Shown in pieces: positions 7,287-17,584 of a DNA stretch of 64,000 nucleotides (the first letter of the stretch is position 1; each line of letters opens with the position of its first letter). Made by a program: the position numbers and the translations under genes. The notes beneath the pieces were generated by a model that saw only the letters and a list, made by a program, of their open reading frames with translations, was not told the origin of the DNA and ran no database searches. Origin of the DNA: Streptomyces sp. SID13031 (GTDB lineage Bacteria > Actinomycetota > Actinomycetes > Propionibacteriales > Kribbellaceae); the NCBI RefSeq assembly GCF_010548305.1, contig NZ_JAAGLV010000003.1:310001-374000 (forward strand). Direction: 5' to 3'.

Positions 7287-9179
7287 ATGTTCGAGGATGG
7301 CGTGACCGGGTTGGATGCGGCGGAGACGCTGGCCGCGACCGCGCGGGCGCAGGCCGAGGAGAACGAGGCCGGTGTCCAGCGGCTGCTGCTCGGGGTGCAT
7401 TACGCCGATCTTCATCCGGACCCGGCGATGATCTCTGGCGACCAGTCCTGCCCTGGCGGGGAACGCGGCCTGTACTACGGCGGGCCGGGCTGCCCCGGCG
7501 TCGCCGAGTTCGCCGTCGCCGAGTTCGGTGTCGTGCTCGGGGTATCGACGGAATCGGCGGCGAAGAACATCGGCCAGGCGCTCGCCTTGCGTCATCGTCT
7601 GCCGCTGGTCTGGGACCGGGTCGTCAACCGCGAAGCCACACCGTGGAAAGCCCGCCAGGTCGCCACCGCCTGCGTAGAGCTGTCCGTGGACGCGGCGGCC
7701 ATCGTCGACCAGCGCGTCGCCTCGATCGTCGACACTGTCGGGCCCGTCCAGCTCCGCAACATCATCAAGGCCGCCCTATGGGAAGCCGATCCTGAAGCAG
7801 CCCGCGAAGCCGCCGAACAGAAAGCCCGCGAACGCGGCGTCTGGACCGGCCGCAGCGACGACCACGGCACCACCACCGTGTTCGTGAAAGCCGCCACCGG
7901 CGACGTCATCCACTTCGACGCCACCCTCACCCAAATCGCCGACGCCCTCACCACCCTCGACGGCCCCGCCCCGCGCCAGCTCCAGCGAGCCAAAGCCTTC
8001 GGCATCCTCGCCGACCCCTCCCAGGCCCACCAACTCCTCCGCGTGATGCAGCACCTGGCCACAACCCAGCCCACAACCACCCCAGGCCACGAGCCCACCG
8101 ACACACCCACCGACACCCCTGCAGCCTCGTCACCGGCCGGCCATCAGCCCCCGAACGACACTCCCGCAAGCGACGTACCGGCAAACCGGCACGCCTCAAC
8201 CACGCCGCCCGCCCCCGCGGAACGTCCGGCGACTCCGCCCACTCCTGACCAGGTCCTGGACGATGATCTCCTCGACTGGCTCCGCGCCACCGCCCCGACC
8301 CCGACCGACGAGCCGCTCACGACCGACCTCCCCACCGATCCGGACTGGGCACCCGAACGCGACGCGACAGATCCAACGACCCCAGACGAGACCGAGACCG
8401 AGAATGCGGCCCCAGTCGACGAAACCACCCAGCACCACCGGCCGGCCGGCAACCCGCTCACGGCCAACAGACCCGACACAAACGCAAATGCTGGTGCTGA
8501 CCACGATTGGCCACACCGCGATTTCCCGGCCGAACCACCATTCACGGGTGCCGGGGAAGCCGCGGCCGACCTCCACACCGGGACATACACCGGTATGGAC
8601 GCTGCCGCGCGGAGTGATCTGACCGCGAAGCTGTCCGCGATCAAAGCGGCCGCCGATCGTTCTGACCGCGTCAACGGCATCAGACCGGCACAAACCAAGC
8701 TGTACGTCCACCTCACCGACGAGACCCTGCTCGCCGGTGGAGGAACCATGCGCGTCGAAGGATTCGGCCCCGTCTACGGCAAGCTCGCCGAACTCGTCGG
8801 CCACGACCGGATCATCATCCAGCCCGTCATCGATCTGCACGACCAGCTCAACACCAACGCCTACGAAATCCCCCGCCGACTCCGCGAACACATCAAACTC
8901 GCTTACCCAGTCGAACAGTTCCCCTACGGCCCCGCCGAAACAACTGATAGCACCGACCTCGACCACGTCATCCCCTACAACCCGTCCGGACCACCCGGGC
9001 AGACCAGCACCACCAACCTCAGACCCTTGCGCCGCCGAAGCCACCGCATCAAAACTCACGCCGGCTGGAAAGTCCACGCCCTCAACAGCAACGCCCTCGA
9101 ATGGACCACCCCCCCACGGCTACAAATTCCACGTCGACCACACCGGAACCCACCCAGCACCTGTGATCTAGCCACATGA
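7287..9179 (+). CDS. DUF222 / HNH endonuclease domain protein, frameshifted at the 3' end
   Basis: A 630-residue member of the actinobacterial DUF222 (13E12 repeat) family. The N-terminal DUF222 helical domain spans about residues 10-230. It is followed by a Pro/Thr/Asp-rich linker of ~180 residues and a C-terminal HNH nuclease signature: DLDHVIPYN, the central NLRPL region and a final H in HRIKTHAGWKVH. After EWTTP the frame runs PRLQIPRRPHRNPP, unlike the family. One base less in the run of seven C at 9109-9115 restores WTTPHGYKFHVDHTGTHP and a stop at 9169-9171, the usual family ending. So there is a +1 homopolymer shift, real or from sequencing. Biological role of the family is unknown; copies often sit near mobile DNA, as here. 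Confidence 0.88.
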   Translation: MFEDGVTGLDAAETLAATARAQAEENEAGVQRLLLGVHYADLHPDPAMISGDQSCPGGERGLYYGGPGCPGVAEFAVAEFGVVLGVSTESAAKNIGQALALRHRLPLVWDRVVNREATPWKARQVATACVELSVDAAAIVDQRVASIVDTVGPVQLRNIIKAALWEADPEAAREAAEQKARERGVWTGRSDDHGTTTVFVKAATGDVIHFDATLTQIADALTTLDGPAPRQLQRAKAFGILADPSQAHQLLRVMQHLATTQPTTTPGHEPTDTPTDTPAASSPAGHQPPNDTPASDVPANRHASTTPPAPAERPATPPTPDQVLDDDLLDWLRATAPTPTDEPLTTDLPTDPDWAPERDATDPTTPDETETENAAPVDETTQHHRPAGNPLTANRPDTNANAGADHDWPHRDFPAEPPFTGAGEAAADLHTGTYTGMDAAARSDLTAKLSAIKAAADRSDRVNGIRPAQTKLYVHLTDETLLAGGGTMRVEGFGPVYGKLAELVGHDRIIIQPVIDLHDQLNTNAYEIPRRLREHIKLAYPVEQFPYGPAETTDSTDLDHVIPYNPSGPPGQTSTTNLRPLRRRSHRIKTHAGWKVHALNSNALEWTTPPRLQIPRRPHRNPPSTCDLAT

Positions 9180-9543
9180 GTCGTGCGCTCGGAGGACGGC
9201 TCCGTAAATCTCGGCGAAATACCCGGAAATCTCATCAACCTCACCGAGACGCCGCTGCCGCTTCTTCACAAGCTGCGGCTCGAACGTGCTCTCGCGATCC
9301 CGAGGGACCGCGATCTCCACCTCGCCGGCCGCGTCCGAAACAACTGTCTTCATCCGGGTTCCGTGCCGCACATTCGCCGAATCACGATCCGGATCGGCCT
9401 GATTATTCTCATGCCCGAGATGCTCGGTCATTTCCTCGTTCAAGGCCGCCATCCGGGCCGGTCAGGGCCAAGCCCTGCTTCGGCGACAACTTCTGCCCCT
9501 GATTCTTGTCGCTCCTGCGTGCACTCACAGCATCGAATGTCAT
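9180..9543 (-). pseudogene. IS256-family (mutator) transposase remnant
   Basis: Read on the minus strand from an ATG at 9543, the sequence gives SARRSDKNQGQKLSPKQG and then LALTGPDG, typical of the N-terminus of IS256-type transposases. The frame then breaks and resumes as ALNEEMTEHLGHE, the DSANVRHGTRMKTV region and EIAVPRDRESTFEPQLVKKR. The residues between the first block and ALNEEM (normally a short GLLKQLTK-like helix) and those between VDE and FAEIYG are missing. Everything after GYFAEIYGAV, including the catalytic DDE part, is gone. It therefore carries at least one frameshift, two deletions and a 3' truncation. No terminal inverted repeats were recognised. 9544-9645 holds nothing I can identify. 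Confidence 0.8.
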
Positions 9544-9645
9544 CACTCACAGCACCCATCCCGCCGGACCGGACTCGCGGCACCCACTCGGCCAGAGCGG
9601 ACCTGGCGCACTATCTCTTCTGTTCTTGTAGTTGCCTTGCTCTTG

Positions 9646-10668
9646 CTACCGGTGGTGGGGGCCGGTGGTGTTGCGGACTACCAGTTCTGGGCGGAAGAGG
9701 AATTCTGTGTGGGGGGTGGTGTGGCCGCGGACTTCTTCCAGGAGGGCTTGTACTGCGGCCAGGCCCATGGCGTGGACGGGTTGGCGGACCGTGGTCATGG
9801 GTGGGTCGGTGAACTCCATCATGGGGGCGTCGTCGTAGCCGACTATCGAGATGTCGGTGGGGACGGAGAGGCCGCGTTGGCGGGCGGCCCGGATTACGCC
9901 TAGGGCCATCATGTCGGAGCCGCAGACGACCGCGCTGACGTCTACGTCGAGAAGGCGTTGGGCTGCTGCGTGGCCGCCTTCTACGCCGAACATGCTGAGT
10001 TGGACGAGGTCTTCCAGGTCGGCATCGGTCAAGCCCAGTTGGGCTTTCATCGCCGTGCGGTAGCCGGCCAGTTTGCGTTGGACGACGATGAAACGCTCCG
10101 GCCCGGAGGCGAAGCCGATGCGGCGGTGGCCGAGGGCAACCAAGTGCGAGACGGCCAGCTCCATCGCGGCGTACTCGTCGGAGGAGACGAAGGGCGCCTC
10201 CACCCCCGGCAGCCAGCCGTTCACGAAGACCACCGGCAGGTTGCGGTCGACCAGCGACTGGTACCGGGCGTGATCCGCGCCGGTGTCCGCGTGCAGGCCC
10301 GAGACGAAGATGATGCCGGAGACGCCGCGCTCGAGCAGCATCTCGACGTACTCCTCCTCGGTGGCACCCGAAGGTGACTGCGTGCACAGCACCGGGGTGA
10401 AACCGCGTTGGGACAGCGCCGACTCGATCACCTGGGCGAAGGCGGGGAAGATCGGGTTGATCAGCTCCGGCATCACCAGCCCGATCAGCCCGGCGGAGCG
10501 TCGCCGCAGCCGGGTCGGCCGTTCGAAGCCGAGTACGTCGAGGGCGGTCAGTACCGCCTGTCTGGTCTCCTCCGCGACCCCCGGTTTGCCGTTCAGCACC
10601 CGGGACACCGTCGCCTCGCTGACGCCGGCCTTGACCGCGATGTCCGCCAGCCTCGCTCTACTGCTCAC
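9646..10668 (-). CDS. LacI-family transcriptional repressor
   Basis: A 340-residue regulator. The N-terminal helix-turn-helix and hinge are LADIAVKAGVSEATVSRVLNGKPGV; the rest is a periplasmic-binding-protein fold that senses a sugar. I use the GTG at 10668 (VSSRARLADIA), since the longer frame adds unrelated sequence. It is divergent from msiK, and the gap contains inverted repeats of TTGCA type. Its DNA-recognition helix is almost the same as that of the LacI protein at 27182-28186, so the two may bind similar operators. It likely represses msiK and/or itself in response to a maltose- or cellobiose-like sugar. Confidence 0.92.
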   Translation of the reverse strand: MSSRARLADIAVKAGVSEATVSRVLNGKPGVAEETRQAVLTALDVLGFERPTRLRRRSAGLIGLVMPELINPIFPAFAQVIESALSQRGFTPVLCTQSPSGATEEEYVEMLLERGVSGIIFVSGLHADTGADHARYQSLVDRNLPVVFVNGWLPGVEAPFVSSDEYAAMELAVSHLVALGHRRIGFASGPERFIVVQRKLAGYRTAMKAQLGLTDADLEDLVQLSMFGVEGGHAAAQRLLDVDVSAVVCGSDMMALGVIRAARQRGLSVPTDISIVGYDDAPMMEFTDPPMTTVRQPVHAMGLAAVQALLEEVRGHTTPHTEFLFRPELVVRNTTGPHHR

Positions 10669-10696
10669 CGCGGCACCATACCCACCGGTCGCTGAA

Positions 10697-10725
10697 CTTG
10701 CAGCAAGATGTTGCAAGAAATTGCA
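10697..10725. promoter_or_regulatory. LacI-type operators between lacI and msiK
   Basis: Two overlapping inverted repeats: CTTGCAG (10697-10703) with TTGCAAG (10711-10717), and TGCAA-GAAA-TTGCA (10712-10725, perfect 5-4-5). They resemble MalR-type operators of streptomycetes and lie 29 bases upstream of the lacI start codon. Confidence 0.6.
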
Positions 10726-10749
10726 GACGGAACCTGCGTGGAAGTGTCC

Positions 10750-10792
10750 ACAAGGTGAACAGAACGGACAAGTCACACCCAGTACACCTTGT
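10750..10792. promoter_or_regulatory. Second inverted repeat and leader hairpins upstream of msiK
   Basis: ACAAGGTG (10750-10757) and CACCTTGT (10785-10792) form a perfect spaced repeat. Further downstream the msiK leader has two short hairpins, CCCCC/GGGGG (10825-10838) and CCGGCA/TGCCGG (10855-10872), the second ending just before the ribosome-binding site. Function unknown. Confidence 0.35.
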
Positions 10793-10891
10793 CAGGAGCT
10801 GCCTGCCAGGTGAGGATGGGCGCACCCCCGACTGGGGGCCTTTACTCGGATCGTCCGGCACGTTCCTGCCGGTGAAGGAAGGTACACAGTC

Positions 10892-11971
<1,080 letters not shown>

Positions 11972-11983
11972 CCAGTACTACGT

Positions 11984-12024
11984 ACGCCGGCCCCGGAGTG
12001 GTTCATCCACTCCGGGGCCGGCGT
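11984..12024. terminator. Strong terminator after msiK
   Basis: A near-perfect 18-bp stem joins 11984-12001 (ACGCCGGCC...) with 12007-12024 (...GGCCGGCGT) around a 5-base loop, followed by TTTG. It lies between convergent msiK and the glycosyltransferase gene. Confidence 0.88.
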
Positions 12025-12042
12025 TTGTCTGTCAGAGGAGGC

Positions 12043-13047
12043 TCAGCCCCGGTCGAGCCGTACTTCGTCCGGGTGGCTCTGCAGGCGGTAGGTCGAGCTG
12101 GCCGCCCCACCCAGTACTACGCCTGGCGGAGTCAGGTTGCTCTCCTTGACCAGGTAGTGCGGGCGCTTCTTGGTCTCGTAGTAGATCCGCCCGATGTACT
12201 CGCCGATCACCCCGAGCATCACCATCTGCAGCCCACCGAGCCCGGTGATCGCGGCGATCAGCGTCACGTACCCGGGCATCTCCACGCCCTGCGTCGCCGC
12301 CACCACGATCACCCAGATCGCGTAGACCACGGCGACCGTGGTCAGCAGCATGCCGACGTAGATCGCGGCCCGCAACGGCTTGTTGTTGAACGACAGCAGG
12401 CCGTCCAGCCCGTACTCGAAGAGCTTGCGGAACGACCACCGGCTCCGGCCGCCCTCGCGCTGGACGTTCTCGTACTCGAAGATGATCGAGTCGAACCCGA
12501 TCCATGCGAACAGCCCCTTGGAGAACCGGTTGTTCTCCTCCAGCTTCAGCAAACCGTCGACCGCGCGCCGCGAGATCAGCCGGAAGTCGCCGACGCCGTC
12601 CATCAGCTCGACATCGGCCCAGCGGTTGATCAGCCAGTAGTAGGTCCGGGCCAGAAACGTCCTGGTCGCGGGGTCGCCGGACCTGGTCCGGCGGGCGATC
12701 ACCTGGTCGAAGCCGCGCGCGTGCAACTCGAGCATCCGGCCGATCAGCTCGGGCGGATGTTGGAGGTCGGCGTCCATCAGGATCACCGCGTCGCCACCGG
12801 CGTGCCGCAGACCGGCGAGCATCGCTGCTTCCTTGCCGAAGTTCCGGCTGAAGGACAGATAGCGCACGGCCGGATCCGCGATAGCGATCTCGGTCAGCGC
12901 GGCGAGCGTGCCGTCGTTACTGCCGTCGTCGACGTAGATGATCTCGTACGGCTCGTCGGTGCCGGCCAGCTCCCGGCTGACGGCCTGGTGGAACCGGGCG
13001 ATCACGTCAGCCTCGTTGAAACAGGGGACCACCAGCGTCAACCGCAT
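12043..13047 (-). CDS. Polyprenyl-phosphate glycosyltransferase (GT2, CsbB/GtrB-like)
   Basis: A 334-residue GT2 enzyme. The GT-A domain shows LTLVVPCFNEADVI, YVDDGSNDGT and MDADLQHPP (metal-binding DxD), plus the RWSFRKL motif close to the membrane, as in DPM1/GtrB enzymes. Two transmembrane segments follow (about residues 230-255 and 265-290). Such enzymes load a sugar from a nucleotide donor onto undecaprenyl phosphate on the cytoplasmic face. I start at the ATG at 13047 (MRLTLVV). It is divergent from the yfhO-like gene by 88 bases; CsbB and YfhO work together in Bacillus, which suggests a two-step glycosylation pair. No GtcA-type flippase gene is adjacent. Confidence 0.88.
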   Translation of the reverse strand: MRLTLVVPCFNEADVIARFHQAVSRELAGTDEPYEIIYVDDGSNDGTLAALTEIAIADPAVRYLSFSRNFGKEAAMLAGLRHAGGDAVILMDADLQHPPELIGRMLELHARGFDQVIARRTRSGDPATRTFLARTYYWLINRWADVELMDGVGDFRLISRRAVDGLLKLEENNRFSKGLFAWIGFDSIIFEYENVQREGGRSRWSFRKLFEYGLDGLLSFNNKPLRAAIYVGMLLTTVAVVYAIWVIVVAATQGVEMPGYVTLIAAITGLGGLQMVMLGVIGEYIGRIYYETKKRPHYLVKESNLTPPGVVLGGAASSTYRLQSHPDEVRLDRG

Positions 13048-13135
13048 TGCACTCCAAGGAAGATCTGTGACCTGGCCAGGAGTGTAGCCTGGCCAGCGGT
13101 AGGGGGTGGGTACCATCATTTCCGGAGGGCGATCC

Positions 13136-15640
13136 TTGACGTCGGACAACCCGGCACCCAAGGTGCCCGAGGCAAGCAACACCGAGCCAAGCAGCACCGC
13201 GAGAAGGCCGGTACCAGCGCCGGAAGCCCTGGTCGCCGGAGCCGTGGCCGCGCTCGGCTTCATCGTCGCCGGGATGTTCCGGGGGACGTTCCCGTTCGGG
13301 GGCGCATCGCGCAGCACCAACGACCTCGGCGCCCAGTATGTCCCGTTCTTCGCGCACCTGTGGGACGTCCTGACCGGGAACGCCCAGGGCGACCTGCTGT
13401 TCAACTGGCAGAGCGGCTTCGGGGTCGGGTTCCTGGCCGACTACGGCATCGATCTCGGCAGCCCGCTGTCGCTCCTGGTGGTGTTGTTCCCGCGCGACGA
13501 CATCGACCTCGCCGTCTTCGTCATCACCACGCTGAAGCTCGCGCTGGCGGCTGCGGCGATGGCCGCGCTCCTTCGCCGGATGCGGCCGGGTCCCTGGTGG
13601 CTGGCCGCGGTGCTCGGCGCGTCGTACGGGCTGTGTGGCTGGGCGATCGACGACGGCGCCTACGTCCCGATGTGGCTCGACGGGCTGATCGCGCTGCCGA
13701 TGTTCTGCCTCGTCGGCGAATGGTCACTGAAACGCAAGCACCGGATCCTCAGCGTCGCGGTGATCGCCGTGTTCTGGGTGTCCAACTTCTACACCGCCTA
13801 TATGGCGACGATCGCGGCCGGCCTCATCGTGCTGGTCCGCGTGCTGACCAGCGAGACCAGCTGGCTGGACCGGCTGCGCGGTCTGCTGCGCTACGCCCTC
13901 GCGTCCGTCCTCGGCCTCGCCCTGTCGGCGCCGATCCTGATCCCTCTCTTCAAGGCGAACAGCCTCGCCACCCCGTCCCCCTCGGGCACCTTCACCCCCG
14001 TCCCGCTGGAGAACTTCTTCTCACGCTTACTCCCGCTGTCCGAGGGCGTCGGCCGGGGCGCCAGCCTGTACGTCGGTACTGCGGCCCTGCTGCTGGCCGC
14101 GACGCTACCGTTCAACGGATCGGTCAGAGCCGTCACCCGGATCGCCTGGACGCTACTGGCCGTGCTCGTCGGCGCCTCGTTCCTGTGGAAGCCGACGCAC
14201 GAGCTCTGGCACGGTTTCGATATCCCCAATGGCAGCCAGTACCGGCAGGGATTCGTGCTCTGCGCGATCCTGGTGATCGCCGCGTGGCTCTCGGTCGCCG
14301 ACCGCGCGCCGAGCTGGATCGCGTTGACCGGTGGCACCGCACTCGTGGTCACGCTGGCGATCTACACGCAGCACAGCCCGTTGCTGACCAACGGCAGCAT
14401 CATCGTCCTCAGCTGCTCAGGCGCCCTGATTCTCCTTGTCCTCCTGGCGATGCGGTACGCCGGGCGTCCGCGACTGGTCTCGCTCGTCGCCGCGGTGGTG
14501 GTGATCGGCGCAGTGGGCGTGGAGCTGGCCTGGACGGCGATCGTGGTCGACCAGCAACGCAACAAGTTCCTGACCGCATCGGCGCCGGCCTGGGGTGCCG
14601 AGCAGACCGACCGGGCCGACAAGGTGCACGCGGCAGCCGGTTGGCCGCAGTACCGGACCAATCCCGGGACAGCGCTGACGCCGAACGACCCGATCCTGCT
14701 GGGCGGGCAAGGGCCTGGGTACTACAGCAGCATTCTGCCGGCGAGCCTCAACCACACGCTGACTGATCTCGGCTTCGGCTGGGTGGGGTACGGCCGCGCC
14801 TCGCACGACCTCGACAACCCGGTCACGGATGCCATCTTCGCCATCGGCGCCAGGTTCGAGGACGGCACGATCAAGCGCACCGAGGTGCCCCCACTCGTCA
14901 CCGTCCACCCCAAGCCGGCCGACGGCGCAGCGCAGCCGGACAGCGTTTTCGCCTTCCAGGAAAGGCTTCTGGGCGCCGACGTGTACGAGGTACCGGAGTA
15001 CAAGGGGCGCCGGACGGCCGAGCCAGGTGTGGTCACGATGACCGCGCGGTGTGCGCCGGGCTCGACCGTCTATCTGAATCTTCCGCGAGCCTCCGGTGAG
15101 GCACGGGTCGGCCAAGACGCCGAGTGGCAGCCGCTGACGGCGTCGCGACGGCCGGGGATCACTACGAGCAGCGGGCTGTTGAAGATCGGGCAGACGCCGG
15201 CGAGTGGAGTAGCGGTCGCGGAGATCAAGATCCTCGCCGCCACCGGGCGGCTGCCGGTGACCGGCGCGATGGGTTGCCTCGACTCCGAGAAGCTGACGAA
15301 GGCCGTCGCCGCTCTGCGCGAGGCCGGTGCCACCGAGGTGAAGACCGGTGGGCATTCGATCGACGCGACGCTGAAGCCCGGTAGTACAGGGCTCGCGGTG
15401 GTCTCGGTACCGCGGATCGAAGGCTGGAGCTGCTCGGTCGATGGCGGCAAGAAGCAGGAGCCCACCGAGCTGGGCGGGCTCCTTGCCGTGCAGTTGCCCG
15501 GGCCGAGCCAGAAGATCAGCTGCAGCTTCCAGCCGCCAGGCCTGGGTATCGGCCTGGCAGCTGGTGGCGGCGCCTTCCTTATCACGCTCGGCCTCGCGCT
15601 GATTTCACTGCGGAGGCGCCGCAAAGCCTCGGCTAGTTGA
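13136..15640 (+). CDS. YfhO-family multi-span membrane glycosyltransferase
   Basis: An 834-residue integral membrane protein with around a dozen transmembrane helices in the first 500 residues, a large extracytoplasmic C-terminal domain and a final helix before RRRRKAS. The loop SRSTNDLGAQYVPFF is the acidic first-loop signature of GT-C type YfhO proteins; FNWQSGFGVGFLADYGIDLGSP-like sequence is also typical. YfhO transfers sugar from a lipid-phosphate carrier to a cell-envelope acceptor (lipoteichoic acid in Bacillus); the acceptor here is unknown. TTG at 13136 is preferred because GGAGGG lies 8 bases upstream; a GTG at 13106 is possible. Its 3' end overlaps the convergent ABC permease gene. 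Confidence 0.85.
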   Translation: MTSDNPAPKVPEASNTEPSSTARRPVPAPEALVAGAVAALGFIVAGMFRGTFPFGGASRSTNDLGAQYVPFFAHLWDVLTGNAQGDLLFNWQSGFGVGFLADYGIDLGSPLSLLVVLFPRDDIDLAVFVITTLKLALAAAAMAALLRRMRPGPWWLAAVLGASYGLCGWAIDDGAYVPMWLDGLIALPMFCLVGEWSLKRKHRILSVAVIAVFWVSNFYTAYMATIAAGLIVLVRVLTSETSWLDRLRGLLRYALASVLGLALSAPILIPLFKANSLATPSPSGTFTPVPLENFFSRLLPLSEGVGRGASLYVGTAALLLAATLPFNGSVRAVTRIAWTLLAVLVGASFLWKPTHELWHGFDIPNGSQYRQGFVLCAILVIAAWLSVADRAPSWIALTGGTALVVTLAIYTQHSPLLTNGSIIVLSCSGALILLVLLAMRYAGRPRLVSLVAAVVVIGAVGVELAWTAIVVDQQRNKFLTASAPAWGAEQTDRADKVHAAAGWPQYRTNPGTALTPNDPILLGGQGPGYYSSILPASLNHTLTDLGFGWVGYGRASHDLDNPVTDAIFAIGARFEDGTIKRTEVPPLVTVHPKPADGAAQPDSVFAFQERLLGADVYEVPEYKGRRTAEPGVVTMTARCAPGSTVYLNLPRASGEARVGQDAEWQPLTASRRPGITTSSGLLKIGQTPASGVAVAEIKILAATGRLPVTGAMGCLDSEKLTKAVAALREAGATEVKTGGHSIDATLKPGSTGLAVVSVPRIEGWSCSVDGGKKQEPTELGGLLAVQLPGPSQKISCSFQPPGLGIGLAAGGGAFLITLGLALISLRRRRKASAS

Positions 15641-16616
15641 CATCGCGGCGCCGGAAGACCAGCGCGCCGAGCAGGACCAGCGCCACCGCGACGATGCTGA
15701 GGTACCAGGCGCCGTGCTCGAAGGACAGCGTCTTCGTGACCTGGTCGCAGGTGTAGCTGCCCCCGGAGCTGTTGCACTCATTGATGTAGTACAGGGCGTC
15801 GTGCTTGATGAAGGCGTCGAAGTTGAGTCGCACCAGCCAGGGCTGCGCCTTCTCGAGGAAGCCGCCGAACACTCCCTCGACGATGATGAGGTAGCCCATC
15901 ACGAAGCCGATCGCGGCGGCCGTGTGCCGCAGCAGCGCCCCGACCACACAGCCCAGCGCGGCCCCGATCGCCGTCATCAAGACGATCCGGCCGGACATCT
16001 CGGTGAGGTTGCCCCAGACCTTGCCCGTCGTACCGGCGGTGATCCCGAGGTTGTCCACAATCAGGAACGTGCCCAGTAGCAACAGGCCGGTGATCACCAC
16101 GGCGACCGGGACGAACCCGATCGCGGCGCCCAGCAGCTTGCTGCCGAAGACCCGCAATCGGCGGGGCTCGAAGGTGAGCCAGTTGCCGATCGCCCCACTG
16201 CTGAACTCGGCACCGAAGAAGCTGGCGCCGATCAGGAACGCCACGAACACCAGCAGGTACGACGACCCGAGCAGCACGTCCGGCATGACCTCGGCGAACA
16301 CCGTCTTCGGCTTGGCGTACTGCTCGAGCGACGGCGGGCCCGGGCAGAAGTCCTTCAGCGCCGGCTTCGGTTCTTCCGCCGTCGCGTAGGCAGCCTCGCA
16401 GTCCTTCTGGTACTGCTCGCCGTGCAGCGCCCAGTCCTTCTGCTGTTCCTCCAGGAAGACCTGGTTCTGCCGCTGCTCGGCCTCCGACAGCGGCTGGGCC
16501 TGGCGCCAGATGGCGAACAACAGAAAGGCGCTGATGATCAGCACGGCGACGACGCCGATGATCGCGATCCGGCGCGACGCCAGCCGGCGGAGCTCGACTC
16601 CGGTGAGGCGGATCAC
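15633..16616 (-). CDS. ABC-2 type transporter permease
   Basis: A 327-residue membrane protein with six predicted helices: one at the N-terminus (IAIIGVVAVLIISAFLLFAI), a ~110-residue extracytoplasmic loop, then five helices ending VALVLLGALVF. It is the membrane partner of the ATPase encoded upstream; the two genes overlap by 4 bases and should be translationally coupled. One permease plus one ATPase is the layout of drug- or peptide-efflux exporters of the BcrAB/NodJ type. Substrate unknown. Confidence 0.86.
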   Translation of the reverse strand: MIRLTGVELRRLASRRIAIIGVVAVLIISAFLLFAIWRQAQPLSEAEQRQNQVFLEEQQKDWALHGEQYQKDCEAAYATAEEPKPALKDFCPGPPSLEQYAKPKTVFAEVMPDVLLGSSYLLVFVAFLIGASFFGAEFSSGAIGNWLTFEPRRLRVFGSKLLGAAIGFVPVAVVITGLLLLGTFLIVDNLGITAGTTGKVWGNLTEMSGRIVLMTAIGAALGCVVGALLRHTAAAIGFVMGYLIIVEGVFGGFLEKAQPWLVRLNFDAFIKHDALYYINECNSSGGSYTCDQVTKTLSFEHGAWYLSIVAVALVLLGALVFRRRDVN

Positions 16617-17557
16617 TGCTCGCCCCCCAGACCCTCGTCGGCGGTCAGTTCGAGGAAGACGGACTCCAGGTCGGCGCGGACCGGGATCAGTTCGGACACG
16701 TACAACTCCTGCTGGGCAAGCCTTCTGGTCACTTCTGCGGAGTGCTCGGCGCCGTCGACGAACAGATAGTTGCCTTCGGCCCGAACTGTCATCCCGGCGG
16801 CGGTCAGGATCGAGGCGGCGCGTTCCTGGTGGGCCGCGTGCTCACCGATCGCCACTTTCACGGTGGACTTGCCGCTGCCGCCGATCACCTCGGCGACGGT
16901 GCCGGAGGCGAGCAACCGGCCGTGGCCGATGATCGAGACGGTGTCGGCGACCTGCTCGACCTCGGCCAGGATGTGGCTGCTGACCAGGACCGTCCGGCCC
17001 TGCTCCCCCAGGCTGCGCATGGTCTCGCGGATCTCCCGGATACCGGCCGGGTCGAGGCCGTTGGTCGGCTCGTCGAAGATCAGCAGGTCGGGTTGCTTCA
17101 GCAGCGTGGCGGCGATCGCCAGCCGCTGCTTCATCCCCAGCGAGTAGCTCTTGAACTTGTCCTTGCCTCGCTCGTTCAGCGAGGTCTCGGCGAGCACCTC
17201 GCCGACCCGCGTGCGCGGTGCGCCGATCGCGTCGGCGAGCAGCTCCAGGTTCTTGCGGCCGCTGAAGGTGGGGAAGAACTTCGGCGACTCGACGATCGCG
17301 CCGATCCGGCCGACCACGTCCTGCAGCCGGTCGGGCACCACCTGGTCGAACACGGTCATCGTGCCGGCATCGGCCCGGACCAGGCCGAGCAGCATCCGGA
17401 TCGAGGTCGTCTTGCCGGAACCGTTCGGCCCGAGGAAGCCATGCACCCCGCCGATCGGCACCTCCAGGTCCAGGCCCTGCACCGCGACCACCCGCTTGCC
17501 CCGCCGGGTCCGATACGTCTTCCGCAGCGCTTGCGTGCGGATCGCCAGGTCTGGCAT
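16613..17557 (-). CDS. ABC transporter ATP-binding protein (DrrA/BcrA-type)
   Basis: A 314-residue ATPase with Walker A GPNGSGKTT, signature SLGMKQRLAIA, Walker B LLIFDEPTNGLDP and H-loop SSHIL. The ~85-residue C-terminal extension is typical of exporter ATPases that pair with one ABC-2 permease. It is first in a two-gene operon. Its leader carries an unusually long hairpin (17585-17632) and the upstream region holds a perfect operator-like repeat, so its expression is probably controlled by an unseen repressor or attenuator. Confidence 0.93.
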   Translation of the reverse strand: MPDLAIRTQALRKTYRTRRGKRVVAVQGLDLEVPIGGVHGFLGPNGSGKTTSIRMLLGLVRADAGTMTVFDQVVPDRLQDVVGRIGAIVESPKFFPTFSGRKNLELLADAIGAPRTRVGEVLAETSLNERGKDKFKSYSLGMKQRLAIAATLLKQPDLLIFDEPTNGLDPAGIREIRETMRSLGEQGRTVLVSSHILAEVEQVADTVSIIGHGRLLASGTVAEVIGGSGKSTVKVAIGEHAAHQERAASILTAAGMTVRAEGNYLFVDGAEHSAEVTRRLAQQELYVSELIPVRADLESVFLELTADEGLGGEQ

Positions 17558-17584
17558 GCCGCCCCTCTCCCTCTGAAACCCCCT

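Noticed and set aside
11998..14766. Very long plus-strand open frame (922 codons)
   Set aside because: It is antisense to the GT2 gene and then out of frame with yfhO. The peptide is Arg/Pro/Gly-rich with no domain, a normal by-product of GC-rich third positions.
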